A stretch of DNA of 32,139 nucleotides from Kiritimatiellia bacterium (GTDB taxonomy: Bacteria > Verrucomicrobiota > Kiritimatiellia > RFP12 > UBA1067): NCBI GenBank assembly GCA_017405115.1, contig JAFRBA010000055.1, positions 1-32,139 on the forward strand. Direction: 5' to 3'. Below, piece after piece: positions 21,307-28,352 of the stretch. The notes beneath the pieces were generated by a model that worked only from the letters and a program-made list of their open reading frames with translations, was not told the DNA's origin and searched no databases. The position numbers and the translations under genes are program-made. Every line of letters begins with the position of its first letter. Position 1 is the first letter of the stretch.

Positions 21307-22410
21307 TCAGAGGCGGATCCAGCGGCATCCGGCCTTGGCCGACTTGAGCGCCGCGTCGACGAACCGCATGGAGCGCACGCCTTCGCGGGCGCCCGGGAAG
21401 TCCCTGGGCTTCCCTGAGAGCACCGCCGCGGCGAACTCGTCGTAGATGTTGGCGAGAGCCTCCACGAAGCCCTCGTGGTGCCCGGCGGGGAAGCGGGACG
21501 CCGCGGCGGAACGCGCGGAAACGTCGCCCACGTACGGGGCCTTTCGCTTGTAGACCATCTCGGGGCGCATGGGGTACTTCACGCTGAGGTAGTTCGGCGC
21601 CTCCTGGTCCCAGAAGACAGACGCCTTGTCACCGTAGACCCTTAGCCGCACTCCGTTCTCCTCGCCCGTCGCGACCTTGGAAGTCACGAGGGAGGCCTTC
21701 GCGCCTTCGGAAAGCCTCATGAGGATCGACGCGTCGTCGTCAAGGCCCGTCGTGTTCGCGAACGACGAGAGGTCGGCAAGGAGCGACTGGACCTCGAGGC
21801 CGGTCACGTACTCGATCATGGTGAACGCGTGCACTCCGATGTCCGCCACGACGCAGCTCGGGCCGGCGATCCTGGGGTCCGTCTTCCAGGAAGTGCGGCG
21901 GTCGGGCTTCCGGAAGCTCCCCTGCACGTACTCCATGACGACCTTGTCGATGCGGCCAAGCTCCCCGCGCCGCACGAGGTCGCGCGCGAGCTTCACCATC
22001 GGATAGCCCGTGTAGGTGAACGGTATGCCCAGCACGCAGCCGTTCCTGTCCGCCAGGCGGCCGAGCTCGTTCGCCTCGCGAAGGGTGAGCGAGAGGGGCT
22101 TCTCGCAGAAGACGTTGATTCCGGCGCGGAGGGCGGCCCTGGCTATCGCATAGTGAGTCTCGTTCGTCGTCGCCACCACCAGGAAGTCGATGCGGCCGCG
22201 CTCGTCCGCGACAAGCGACTGCCAGTCGGGATAGACGCGCTCCGGGTCTATGCGGAACTTCTCCGCGGACGCCGCATTGGTGCGCGCGTTGCGCGAAAAG
22301 CAGCCCGCCACGAGGTCCGCCAGGTCGTCCATCCTGACCGCCATGCGGTGGATGGGCCCGATGAACGAGCCCGTCGCACCCCCCACCATCGCATACCTAA
22401 GTCTCTTCAT
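21307..22410 (-). CDS. Gfo/Idh/MocA family oxidoreductase
   Basis: 367 residues. The N-terminal Rossmann domain shows a variant glycine motif (YAMVGGATGSFIG), 'DFLVVATTNETHYAIARAAL' and the family signature EKPLSLTLREANEL. The C-terminal alpha/beta domain has 'DIGVHAFTMIEYVTG', the metal-free catalytic Asp/His pattern, and a 'GHHEGFVEALANIYDEF' helix. Members oxidise or reduce sugars, inositols and their derivatives with NAD(P); GGATGSFIGPIHR resembles the sugar-dehydrogenase subgroup with this loop. Substrate not determinable. The gene follows gmk with only a heptad repeat between them. That leaves no standard Shine-Dalgarno beyond GGCAAGA. Confidence 0.9.
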   Translation of the reverse strand: MKRLRYAMVGGATGSFIGPIHRMAVRMDDLADLVAGCFSRNARTNAASAEKFRIDPERVYPDWQSLVADERGRIDFLVVATTNETHYAIARAALRAGINVFCEKPLSLTLREANELGRLADRNGCVLGIPFTYTGYPMVKLARDLVRRGELGRIDKVVMEYVQGSFRKPDRRTSWKTDPRIAGPSCVVADIGVHAFTMIEYVTGLEVQSLLADLSSFANTTGLDDDASILMRLSEGAKASLVTSKVATGEENGVRLRVYGDKASVFWDQEAPNYLSVKYPMRPEMVYKRKAPYVGDVSARSAAASRFPAGHHEGFVEALANIYDEFAAAVLSGKPRDFPGAREGVRSMRFVDAALKSAKAGCRWIRL

Positions 22411-22419
22411 TTTCTTGCC

Positions 22420-22496
22420 ACTTTACACTTTTCACTTTACACTTTTCACTTTACACTTTACACTTTACATTTTACACTTTACATTTTACATTTCCC
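22420..22496 (-). repeat. Eleven-unit heptad array between gmk and the oxidoreductase gene
   Basis: Minus strand, exactly 77 bases from the base after the gmk stop codon: GGGAAAT, then GTAAAAT, GTAAAGT, GTAAAAT, three GTAAAGT, GAAAAGT, GTAAAGT, GAAAAGT, GTAAAGT. The unit differs from its neighbours in the window by few bases (compare GAAAAGT at 2577-2623). Nine bases remain before the next ATG. Confidence 0.93.
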
Positions 22497-23111
22497 TCAC
22501 ATCCTCCCGCTCAGGGCGTCTATGAGGTCGCACAGGCGCTTGAAGCAGACTCCGAGGTCGTCGTTCACCACGCGGAACATGTACTCGCCCGCCCGCGCCA
22601 TCTCGCCCTCTGCGTTCGCCAGCCTTCTCTCGATCACCTCCGGCGAGTCTGTGCCGCGTCCCTCAAGCCTGGAGCGAAGCTCCTCCAGGGACGGGGGGTT
22701 CACGAATATGTCGACGTAGCCGACCTTCATTGGGTCGTCGTCGGGCAGGGCGCGCACGTAGTCGCGCACCTTCGCCGCGCCCTGCACGTCGATGTCGAGG
22801 ATCATCGAGTTCCCCTCCGCCAGCACCTCCTCGATCGGCGCCTTGAGCGTGCCGTAGTAGTTGTCGTGCACCTTCGCGTACTCTATGAACGCGCCCTGGC
22901 CGACAAGCTCCTCGAACCGCTGCTTCGCGAGGAAGTGGTAGTCGAGCCCGTCCTCCTCTTCGCCGCGCGGCTCGCGCGTCGTGCAGGAAATGGAGTATAC
23001 GATGTCGTGGTACTCCTGCAGCAGCATGTCGATCAGCGTCGACTTGCCGCAGCCGGAAGGCGCGGACATCACGATGAAAAGAGGCTTTGTCTTCATTGGC
23101 CGTGCCGTCAT
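22497..23111 (-). CDS. gmk: Guanylate kinase
   Basis: 204 residues. Gmk phosphorylates GMP to GDP with ATP. The P-loop SAPSGCGKSTL, the GMP-binding 'SCTTREPRGEEEDGLDYHF' and YYGT, and the conserved 'MILDIDVQGAAKV' and 'ERRLANAEGEM' lid region are all intact. The ATG at 23111 overlaps the stop of the response regulator by four bases (ATGA), which favours it over the internal ATG at 23096. It is the third gene of a chain rubredoxin, response regulator, gmk joined by ATGA overlaps, so guanylate supply is apparently co-transcribed with a redox protein and a regulator. Confidence 0.95.
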   Translation of the reverse strand: MTARPMKTKPLFIVMSAPSGCGKSTLIDMLLQEYHDIVYSISCTTREPRGEEEDGLDYHFLAKQRFEELVGQGAFIEYAKVHDNYYGTLKAPIEEVLAEGNSMILDIDVQGAAKVRDYVRALPDDDPMKVGYVDIFVNPPSLEELRSRLEGRGTDSPEVIERRLANAEGEMARAGEYMFRVVNDDLGVCFKRLCDLIDALSGRM

Positions 23112-23725
23112 GTCGGAAGGATCAGTCCCCGGCGGACCGCCAGCTGGACCGCCTCCGCCCGGTTGGACGCGCCCAGCTTGAAGAAGGCCCGCTTGAGGAA
23201 CATCTTCACGCTGTTCTCGCTCAGGTTCATCGCCGCCGCGATCTCGCGGTTGCCCGCGCCCTTCGCGGCGAGGACCAGCGCCTCGGCCTCGCGGGCGGAA
23301 AGCCCCTTTGCGCTCTTGCGCGTCTCGTATATGCGGCGGACGTCGTCCGTCATGAACACGTCGCCGGCCATGGCCGAGCGGATCGCCGCGCCAATCACCT
23401 CGATGGAGCTCTCCTTCATCACATAGCCGAGCGCTCCGTCCTCTATGGCGCGGAAGACGTCCTCCTCCACGTCCGAGGTCGTAAGCATCACGACTCTTGC
23501 CTGCGGATCCGCGGCGAGGATCTCGCGCAGGACGTCGATCCCGCCCTTGTCCGGCATGCGCACGTCGAGCAGCGTGACGTCGGGGCGCACCTGCGCGACG
23601 AAGTCGGCGGCGCCGACCCCGCCGCCGAACTCGCCGGCGAGCTCAAGCTCGGGGTCTGCCTCGATGAGGTACTTAAGGCCCGTGCGGACGATGACGTGGT
23701 CATCGACGATCGCGACGCGGATCAT
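23108..23725 (-). CDS. NarL/FixJ-family response regulator
   Basis: 205 residues. The receiver domain (1-118) has the acidic pair in AIVDDH, phosphoacceptor Asp54 in TLLDVRMPD, Thr83 in MLTTS and Lys104 in YVMKES. The C-terminal LuxR-type helix-turn-helix (about 138-200) reads '[20 protein letters not shown]' then '[19 protein letters not shown]'. All phosphorelay residues are present, so it should be a normal DNA-binding regulator. No histidine kinase gene is next to it. It overlaps rubredoxin upstream and gmk downstream by four bases each. The GGAGG before its start is only one or two bases away, so it probably relies on translational coupling. Confidence 0.93.
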   Translation of the reverse strand: MIRVAIVDDHVIVRTGLKYLIEADPELELAGEFGGGVGAADFVAQVRPDVTLLDVRMPDKGGIDVLREILAADPQARVVMLTTSDVEEDVFRAIEDGALGYVMKESSIEVIGAAIRSAMAGDVFMTDDVRRIYETRKSAKGLSAREAEALVLAAKGAGNREIAAAMNLSENSVKMFLKRAFFKLGASNRAEAVQLAVRRGLILPT

Positions 23726-23859
23726 GCCTCCTGGAACTGGTCCTTGCCGACGCCGCAGACGGGACAGGTCCAGTCGTCCGGCAGATCCTCGAACGCGACA
23801 TTGTCATGCTCTGCGGGGTCGTAGACCCACCCGCAGACGGTGCAGACGTATTTCTTCAT
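23722..23859 (-). CDS. Rubredoxin, short 45-residue type
   Basis: 45 residues: [20 protein letters not shown], then [20 protein letters not shown] and QFQEA. The four iron-binding cysteines are Cys6, Cys9, Cys32 and Cys35 in the CxxCG pairs. The loop between the pairs is about seven to eight residues shorter than in the usual 52-54 residue rubredoxins, as in the short rubredoxin of Desulfovibrio desulfuricans. It transfers single electrons, typically to oxygen or peroxide detoxification enzymes in anaerobes. AAGGAG sits five bases before the ATG. The stop overlaps the response regulator start (ATGA). The promoter at 23922-23930 places a hairpin at the 5' end of the message. Confidence 0.96.
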   Translation of the reverse strand: MKKYVCTVCGWVYDPAEHDNVAFEDLPDDWTCPVCGVGKDQFQEA

Positions 23860-23897
23860 GCTGGCTCCTTCCGGGCCTCTCCGGCCCTGCGTTTTCA

Positions 23898-23912
23898 CGC
23901 CGCTTTGCGGCG
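23898..23912 (-). promoter_or_regulatory. 5'-leader hairpin of the rubredoxin operon
   Basis: CGCCGC (23898-23903), TTT loop, GCGGCG (23907-23912): a perfect 6-bp GC stem about 40 bases before the rubredoxin start and immediately after the predicted transcription start. It could stabilise the 5' end of the message. There is no T-run, so it is not a terminator. Confidence 0.5.
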
Positions 23913-23921
23913 GTTAGGGAG

Positions 23922-23930
23922 AATATACCA
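23922..23930 (-). promoter_or_regulatory. Extended -10 promoter TGGTATATT for the rubredoxin operon
   Basis: Minus-strand TTTGGTATATT, divergent from the tRNA-Ala promoter about 50 bases away. Predicted start near 23915. Confidence 0.5.
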
Positions 23931-23958
23931 AATTCCCTTGGCCTGCGTCAATGCCCAC

Positions 23959-23988
23959 TTGCAACTGGAGCCGGTTTTATGCTATACT
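23959..23988 (+). promoter_or_regulatory. Promoter of tRNA-Ala (TTGCAA-18-TATACT)
   Basis: TTGCAA at 23959-23964 and TATACT at 23983-23988, preceded by TGC, with an 18-base spacer. The tRNA begins 20 bases after the -10. This is the only plus-strand transcript in the window. Confidence 0.65.
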
Positions 23989-24007
23989 ATGCGCCGCTGT
24001 CCGCGAT

Positions 24008-24083
24008 GGGGAAGTAGCTCAGTTGGTAGAGCATCACGTTCGCAACGTGGGGGTCGGGAGTTCGAATCTCCTCTTCTCCACCA
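24008..24083 (+). tRNA. tRNA-Ala (anticodon CGC)
   Basis: 76 nt including the encoded CCA. The acceptor stem GGGGAAG/CTTCTCC contains the G3-U70 wobble pair that is the alanine identity element, with discriminator A73. The anticodon arm TCACG-TTCGCAA-CGTGG has anticodon CGC at its centre, reading GCG. The T arm contains GTTCGAAT. All four arms fold normally. Confidence 0.96.
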
Positions 24084-24099
24084 TCGCATGTAAACCGCC

Positions 24100-25194
24100 T
24101 CAGACGACAGGGCGGATGTAGCGCGACTTGACCGCGCGCCAGAGCACCACGCAGAACGCCGAAAGCGGAATCGCAAGCAGCATCCCGAGAACAGGCCCGA
24201 GGACGATCGCCCAGAAGAAGAAGCTGAAGATTACGCCTGCGTAGCCCAGCCCCGTCTTGTTGCCCTGTATCCGCGGCGTTATGAAGTAGCCGTCGAGAAC
24301 CTGGCCCGCGAGCCACACGCCCAGCACGAGCAGAAGTCGCGTCAGGGAGCCGCCCTGGGGGAAGTACGCGAGCGGAAGCGCGATCGGAAGGCATACCACT
24401 GAGCCGAAGAGCGGTATCAAGTTCATGACTCCGAGCGCAAAGCCGATGAGGAAGCCGTAGGGAAGGCCGACGAGCCAGAACCCCGTGCCGTACATTACGC
24501 CTTCGATGAGGCAGATGACGGTCTGACGCTGGAAGAAGGATACGAGGATGTCGACGAATGCGTCCACCTGGCAGGCGAGGAACTGCCGCGTCTCCTCCTT
24601 GAGGAACGGCATGTGGGAAGTGATCTCCCCGCCGCGACGATACTTCGACATGAGGAAGAAGACGAAGAAGATCAGGGTGACTAGCCCCGAAAGCACACCT
24701 GAAAGGATCTTGAAGGCACCGGAGCCGGCCTTCAGGGCGGTCGAGCCGTACTTCGTGTACATATAGCCGACGTCCTCGTACGGGACTCCCATCTGCAGAA
24801 GCAGCGAGTGCAGCCGGGGGAACGTCCCGCGGAACCAATGCAGCACCTGCTCCACAAGCTGCGGCCCCTGGTCGATGAGATTCACGAGCTGGTCGACGAT
24901 GAGCGAGCCGGCATACCAGACGATGAGCCCCATCGGCACGAAAACGGTCAGAAGCATGGAGACGAGCGCAACCGTCGGATTTCGCACCATGCGCCGCCAC
25001 CACAGATAGTACGGCCTGAAGAACAGGGAGAGGAAGAAGCCGAGTATGACCGGCACAAGCGCGGGGGAGGCGAAGGCGAGAGCCTTGACGATTCCCCATG
25101 CGATGAGAATTACGAACGCTAGCACGACGGCGATGGACAAAGCCGTAAGTCCGCTCGCCACCGCGCGCTTCTGACCATTGGTGAAGTCAATCAT
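24100..25194 (-). CDS. PerM/AI-2E family membrane transporter
   Basis: 364 residues with about eight hydrophobic segments: near 17-60 ('ALSIAVVLAFVILIAWGIVK'), 72-98, 185-215 ('LVTLIFFVFFLMSKY') and a cluster at 230-350 with 'GLPYGFLIGFALGVMNLIPL' and the hallmark 'DGYFITPRIQGNKTGL'. This matches the AI-2E/PerM (UPF0118) permease family, whose substrates vary and are mostly unknown. The start is taken at 25194 (MIDFTNGQ), because the TATAAT box ends just six bases before this ATG. Transcription would then begin at or next to the A of the start codon, a leaderless message. A reading from 25278 crosses the promoter. Confidence 0.9.
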   Translation of the reverse strand: MIDFTNGQKRAVASGLTALSIAVVLAFVILIAWGIVKALAFASPALVPVILGFFLSLFFRPYYLWWRRMVRNPTVALVSMLLTVFVPMGLIVWYAGSLIVDQLVNLIDQGPQLVEQVLHWFRGTFPRLHSLLLQMGVPYEDVGYMYTKYGSTALKAGSGAFKILSGVLSGLVTLIFFVFFLMSKYRRGGEITSHMPFLKEETRQFLACQVDAFVDILVSFFQRQTVICLIEGVMYGTGFWLVGLPYGFLIGFALGVMNLIPLFGSVVCLPIALPLAYFPQGGSLTRLLLVLGVWLAGQVLDGYFITPRIQGNKTGLGYAGVIFSFFFWAIVLGPVLGMLLAIPLSAFCVVLWRAVKSRYIRPVV

Positions 25195-25200
25195 GATGGG

Positions 25201-25209
25201 ATTATACCA
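25201..25209 (-). promoter_or_regulatory. Extended -10 promoter TGGTATAAT, leaderless, overlapping the upstream stop
   Basis: Minus-strand ATATGGTATAAT, six bases before the ATG of the PerM gene. The TAA stop of the YibE/F gene (25204-25202) lies inside the hexamer. A normal 6-7 base spacing puts the transcription start on the start codon. Confidence 0.65.
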
Positions 25210-26362
25210 TATTTCTGCGCTCGGCGGCGCGACCCGAGAACAGTGCGGCGCCCGCAAGAGCCGTGATCGGGGCGACAAGCAGGAGCCCGAAGCTGCCGAC
25301 CAGGGTCTTCACCAGCTCGGCGGAGACCAGCGTCGAGTTCAGGAAGTCGGCCGGCCGCGTCCCCTGCGCGGCGAAGACCATGAGCAGCGTGAGGTAGCCG
25401 CCGGAATAGGCGAAGAGAAGCGTCGTCGTCATCGTGCCGACGACGGCCCTCCCTATGCGCATTCCGCTGTGGAACAGGGCGCGCCTGGGCAGGTCCGGAC
25501 GATGGCGCGCGATTTCGGCAAGGCCGGCGGCGATGTCCATGGAAAGGTCCATCACGGCGCCGGACGCGCCTAGTATGACGGCGCCGCAGTACAGGTCCGC
25601 GATGTCCAGCGAATTATATCCCGCATAGAAGAGGGCCTGCACAAACGGCATGGTCGCGCCCGTCACGTGCATCCCGGCGGCGAACACGTGCGCGAGGACG
25701 AGGGACGCGGCAACGCCCAGTACCGAACCTAGCAGCGCGGCGGCGAACGCCCTGGTCCCCCCGGCGACAAGATAGAGGATCACGGCGGAGAGCGCGGAGA
25801 CGACGGCGAAGCTGGTCCATCCGGCGTTCCAGCCGTTCAGGCAGAGCGGCACGAGCAGTTTCCAGACGGCGAGGCAGCTGAAGACGAAGCTGAAGAGCGC
25901 CTTGGCTCCAGTCGCCCCTCCGAACGCGACGAGCAGCGCCGCGAACGCGGCGAAGAGCGCGAACGCCCAACCGAGGCGCCAGTGGTCTCTTGCCACGAGA
26001 GTGTCGGCTGCATTCGCGCCGCCGACAGGCCAGGTGACGGTCGCGGTGTCTCCGGGGGCAAACTTCTTGTCGATGTCGAGCTGGGCGCGAAGCTCGTTCT
26101 CGGCACGGAACCGGCTGCCCTTTGCGGGGCCCTCCAGCATCTCGACCTCCAGGTGCTGCGTGCCGTACTCCACGAGCCCCGCCAGCGACACCTGCGAGTC
26201 GTCCGTCGAAACGACCCTTGCCCTCATGGACACGCCGTCGTCACGCACGACCGTGGCCGCAGATGGCGCAAGGGCCATGGCGGCGCAGAGGGCGGCCAGC
26301 ACGGCGGACGGGATCCAGTCGCGGGGCCTCATGCGCAGCCGCCGTCTCTGCGGAGATTCCAT
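25202..26362 (-). CDS. YibE/F family membrane protein
   Basis: 386 residues. A first hydrophobic segment (14-35) is followed by an external domain of about 100 residues ('VVSTDDSQVSLAGLVEYGTQ' and 'APGDTATVTW'), then a run of seven or so transmembrane helices from about 130. The C-terminal half has the family block 'YCGAVILGASGAVMDLSMDI' and 'LFHSGMRIGRAVVGTMTTTL'. YibE/F proteins are multipass membrane proteins of unproven function, sometimes linked to transport or export. It begins eight bases after the alkaline phosphatase stop, so the two may be co-transcribed. The start at 26362 is provisional; ATG at 26332 (MRPRDW) is a good alternative. Confidence 0.9.
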   Translation of the reverse strand: MESPQRRRLRMRPRDWIPSAVLAALCAAMALAPSAATVVRDDGVSMRARVVSTDDSQVSLAGLVEYGTQHLEVEMLEGPAKGSRFRAENELRAQLDIDKKFAPGDTATVTWPVGGANAADTLVARDHWRLGWAFALFAAFAALLVAFGGATGAKALFSFVFSCLAVWKLLVPLCLNGWNAGWTSFAVVSALSAVILYLVAGGTRAFAAALLGSVLGVAASLVLAHVFAAGMHVTGATMPFVQALFYAGYNSLDIADLYCGAVILGASGAVMDLSMDIAAGLAEIARHRPDLPRRALFHSGMRIGRAVVGTMTTTLLFAYSGGYLTLLMVFAAQGTRPADFLNSTLVSAELVKTLVGSFGLLLVAPITALAGAALFSGRAAERRNMV

Positions 26363-26370
26363 GTGGCCGC

Positions 26371-27783
26371 CTACGGCTGCTCCAGCAGCCGCTTCATCCT
26401 GATGCCGATGTCCGAGTTGTCCTCCATGCCGACCAGGATGTCGGCGCCGGGGCCCTTGGCCGTGGTGAACGTAGGCAGCGCGGTGTGGGAGCCGGAGCTC
26501 CAGCCGACGCCGGCGTGGGCGTTCAGCACGTTCTTCGCGGCCTGCGCGAACTCATAGCGCCTTGCGACATCGTGCGCCGTCGTGTCCTTGGCGCGCACGC
26601 GTATCCGCTGCACGTCTCTCTCGAAGGCCTTCTTGAGCGCCGCGATGTCGGCGGAAGAAAGCAGCAGCGGGTTCCCGTCCGCGCCGGGGTCTCCCGGGAA
26701 TGCGAACCCGAACTTCTCGCGGAGGCTTGGCTTGACGTCGTCGAACGTTATGTCGTCCAGCCGGTTGCGGATCATCGCCTTGATTGCACTGGAATACGCC
26801 TCGGTCGACGTCTTCTGGCTGGCGAGCAGCTCTACGCGGAACTTGCCGCCGATGCCGGCGAAGCCCATGGAAAGGCCTCCCGTCTCGTGGTCGCCCGTGG
26901 TCACCACGAGCGTGTCGTTGGGATGCCTCTCCTGGAATGCCAGCGCCACCTTCACGGCGTCGTCTAGCGCGAGGATGTCGTGGATGTTCGTGGCTGCGTC
27001 GTTGGCGTGGCAGGCGTAGTCGACCTTGCCGCCCTCGCACATCATGAAGAACCCCTGGGGGCCGTCCATGACTTCAATGCCCTTTGCCACTAGCTCGGCC
27101 AGCGTCGGCTGGGAGCCGTCCGAGTCGATGGCGAAGCCCATGCCGTTCGCGCCGAACACGCTCCACGCCTTCGCGCCCGGCGCGAGCCTGGACCATGCGG
27201 CACTGTCGTCGATCGAGACCGAATAGCCGGCCTTCCTCGCTAGCTCGAAGACGTTGCCGCGGTAGTCGGGGTCCGACCTGTCGTCGAACTTGTCGTAGAC
27301 GCCGCCGCCGGCGAAGTAGTCGAAGCCCGAGTCCACGAGGTCGAGGGCGATGCGGTAGGCACGTCCGCGATTCGCGCAGTGGGCGTAGAATGCTGCCGGG
27401 GTGGCGTGCACGATAGTCACGGTCGTCACGATCCCCACCTTCATGCCGCGGCGCTTCGCGACCTCGGCCACCGAAACGAGCCTGTTCGTCGCGGGGTCGA
27501 CGCCAAGCATGCAGTTGTTGGTCTTCTTGCCGCAGGCGATGGCCGTCGCGGCCGCGGCAGAGTCGGTGATGATCGCGTTTGCGCTGATTGTGCGGGTGTT
27601 CGACTGGTAGGGCAGGCGGTTCATGGCGAGGTCGCCGCGGCCGCACTTGCGGGAGAACTCCTCGGTCACCATCCTCTGCGGCGTCGACATGCCGTCGCCT
27701 ATGAAGAGAAAGACATACCTCGGCGCCCCGGCGACTGCCGACGCGGCCAGAGAGATGGACAATGCTATCGCTGCGTTTCTCAT
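26371..27783 (-). CDS. Secreted alkaline phosphatase
   Basis: 470 residues with a signal peptide (MRNAAIALSISLAASAVAGA). The metal-binding Asp30 lies in FLFIGDGMS, and the nucleophile Ser75 in ITDSAAAATA. 'CEGGKVDYACHANDA', 'VVTTGDHETGGLS' and 'SSGSHTALP' supply the remaining zinc and magnesium ligands. This is the PhoA-type fold, a periplasmic phosphomonoesterase. The position usually held by the E. coli PhoA arginine cannot be assigned by eye. The -10 box ends eight bases before the ATG, so the message is near-leaderless. No Pho-box-like sequence was noticed. The YibE/F gene follows after eight bases. Confidence 0.93.
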   Translation of the reverse strand: MRNAAIALSISLAASAVAGAPRYVFLFIGDGMSTPQRMVTEEFSRKCGRGDLAMNRLPYQSNTRTISANAIITDSAAAATAIACGKKTNNCMLGVDPATNRLVSVAEVAKRRGMKVGIVTTVTIVHATPAAFYAHCANRGRAYRIALDLVDSGFDYFAGGGVYDKFDDRSDPDYRGNVFELARKAGYSVSIDDSAAWSRLAPGAKAWSVFGANGMGFAIDSDGSQPTLAELVAKGIEVMDGPQGFFMMCEGGKVDYACHANDAATNIHDILALDDAVKVALAFQERHPNDTLVVTTGDHETGGLSMGFAGIGGKFRVELLASQKTSTEAYSSAIKAMIRNRLDDITFDDVKPSLREKFGFAFPGDPGADGNPLLLSSADIAALKKAFERDVQRIRVRAKDTTAHDVARRYEFAQAAKNVLNAHAGVGWSSGSHTALPTFTTAKGPGADILVGMEDNSDIGIRMKRLLEQP

Positions 27784-27791
27784 TTCGGGGT

Positions 27792-27800
27792 ATTATACCA
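27792..27800 (-). promoter_or_regulatory. Extended -10 promoter TGGTATAAT for the alkaline phosphatase gene
   Basis: Minus-strand TTTTGGTATAAT directly after the terminator of the ribosomal-protein operon, eight bases before the ATG. Any -35 would lie inside the terminator stem, so none is evident. Confidence 0.65.
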
Positions 27801-27802
27801 AA

Positions 27803-27840
27803 AGAAAGCGCCCGCCTGCGCGATCGGCGGGCGGACGCTT
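27803..27840 (-). terminator. Intrinsic terminator after rplL
   Basis: On the minus strand GCCCGCC pairs with GGCGGGC (27826-27833 region with 27809-27816), extended by AAGCG/CGCTT with a small bulge, followed by CTTTCTTTT. It ends the ribosomal operon 33 bases after the rplL stop, before rpoB would normally follow. Confidence 0.85.
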
Positions 27841-27872
27841 GTCTTTCGCGGGCCTGGTCCGCCGAGCCGGAA

Positions 27873-28241
27873 TCACTTGATCTCGACTTCGGCGCCGGCC
27901 TTCTTGAGCTGCTCGGCGATCTTCTCGGCCTCGTCCTTGGCGATGGCTTCCTTGACCTTCTTGGGAGCGCCGTCGACCATGTCCTTGGCGTCCTTGAGGC
28001 CGAGCCCCGTGATTGCGCGGACTTACTTGATGACCGCGATCTTGTTGGCGCCGGCGGACTTGAGGATGACGTCAAACTCCGTCTTCTCCTCCGCTGCCGC
28101 GGCTCCGCCAGCTCCGGGCGCCGCGACTGCGACGGCCGCGGCGGCGGAAACGCCCCACGCCTCTTCGAGAGCCTTCACCAGCTCGTTGATTTCGAGAACC
28201 GTCTTACCAGACAGCTCCTTGATGATTTCTTCGTTCGTCAT
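27873..28241 (-). CDS. rplL: Ribosomal protein L7/L12, interrupted by an in-frame TAA
   Basis: The family reading frame spans 123 codons with a TAA at codon 73 (28025-28023). Before it: [20 protein letters not shown], an Ala/Gly/Pro-rich hinge and the start of the C-terminal domain '[18 protein letters not shown]'. After it, in the same frame: [20 protein letters not shown] and a normal end 'AEVEIK'. The stop replaces the single residue between the conserved Lys and Val-Arg, so reading through it would give exactly the family length. L7/L12 is the multi-copy stalk protein that recruits translation GTPases and is normally essential. This may be a sequencing or assembly error, a strain mutation, or recoding. 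A strong AAAGGAG precedes the start. Confidence 0.88.
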
Positions 28242-28296
28242 TTTCTTGTTCTCCTTTTTAGTTCAACCTTCAGCGTGTTTCATCTGAAGGAAATTT

Positions 28297-28340
28297 CTAG
28301 GTTTCTAGAATTCTAGGCTTCTAGATGTCTAGGAGCCTAG
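28297..28340. repeat. Octad tandem array of CTAG between rplJ and rplL
   Basis: CTAG occurs at 28297, 28305, 28313, 28321, 28329 and 28337, that is six times with an exact period of 8; the four intervening bases vary. CTAG is normally rare in bacterial DNA. It lies in the transcribed rplJ-rplL spacer, starting about a dozen bases after the rplJ stop. Confidence 0.9.
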
Positions 28341-28352
28341 AATTTCGGCTGC

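Noticed and set aside
23898..23912. Intrinsic terminator between tRNA-Ala and rubredoxin
   Set aside because: The stem is followed by no T-run on either strand; its place just after the predicted start favours a leader hairpin.
28015..28030. An intron or programmed frameshift to explain the rplL stop
   Set aside because: The frame is the same on both sides and no bases are extra or missing; neither a shift of one base nor removal of an intron restores the family sequence, only replacement or readthrough of the TAA.
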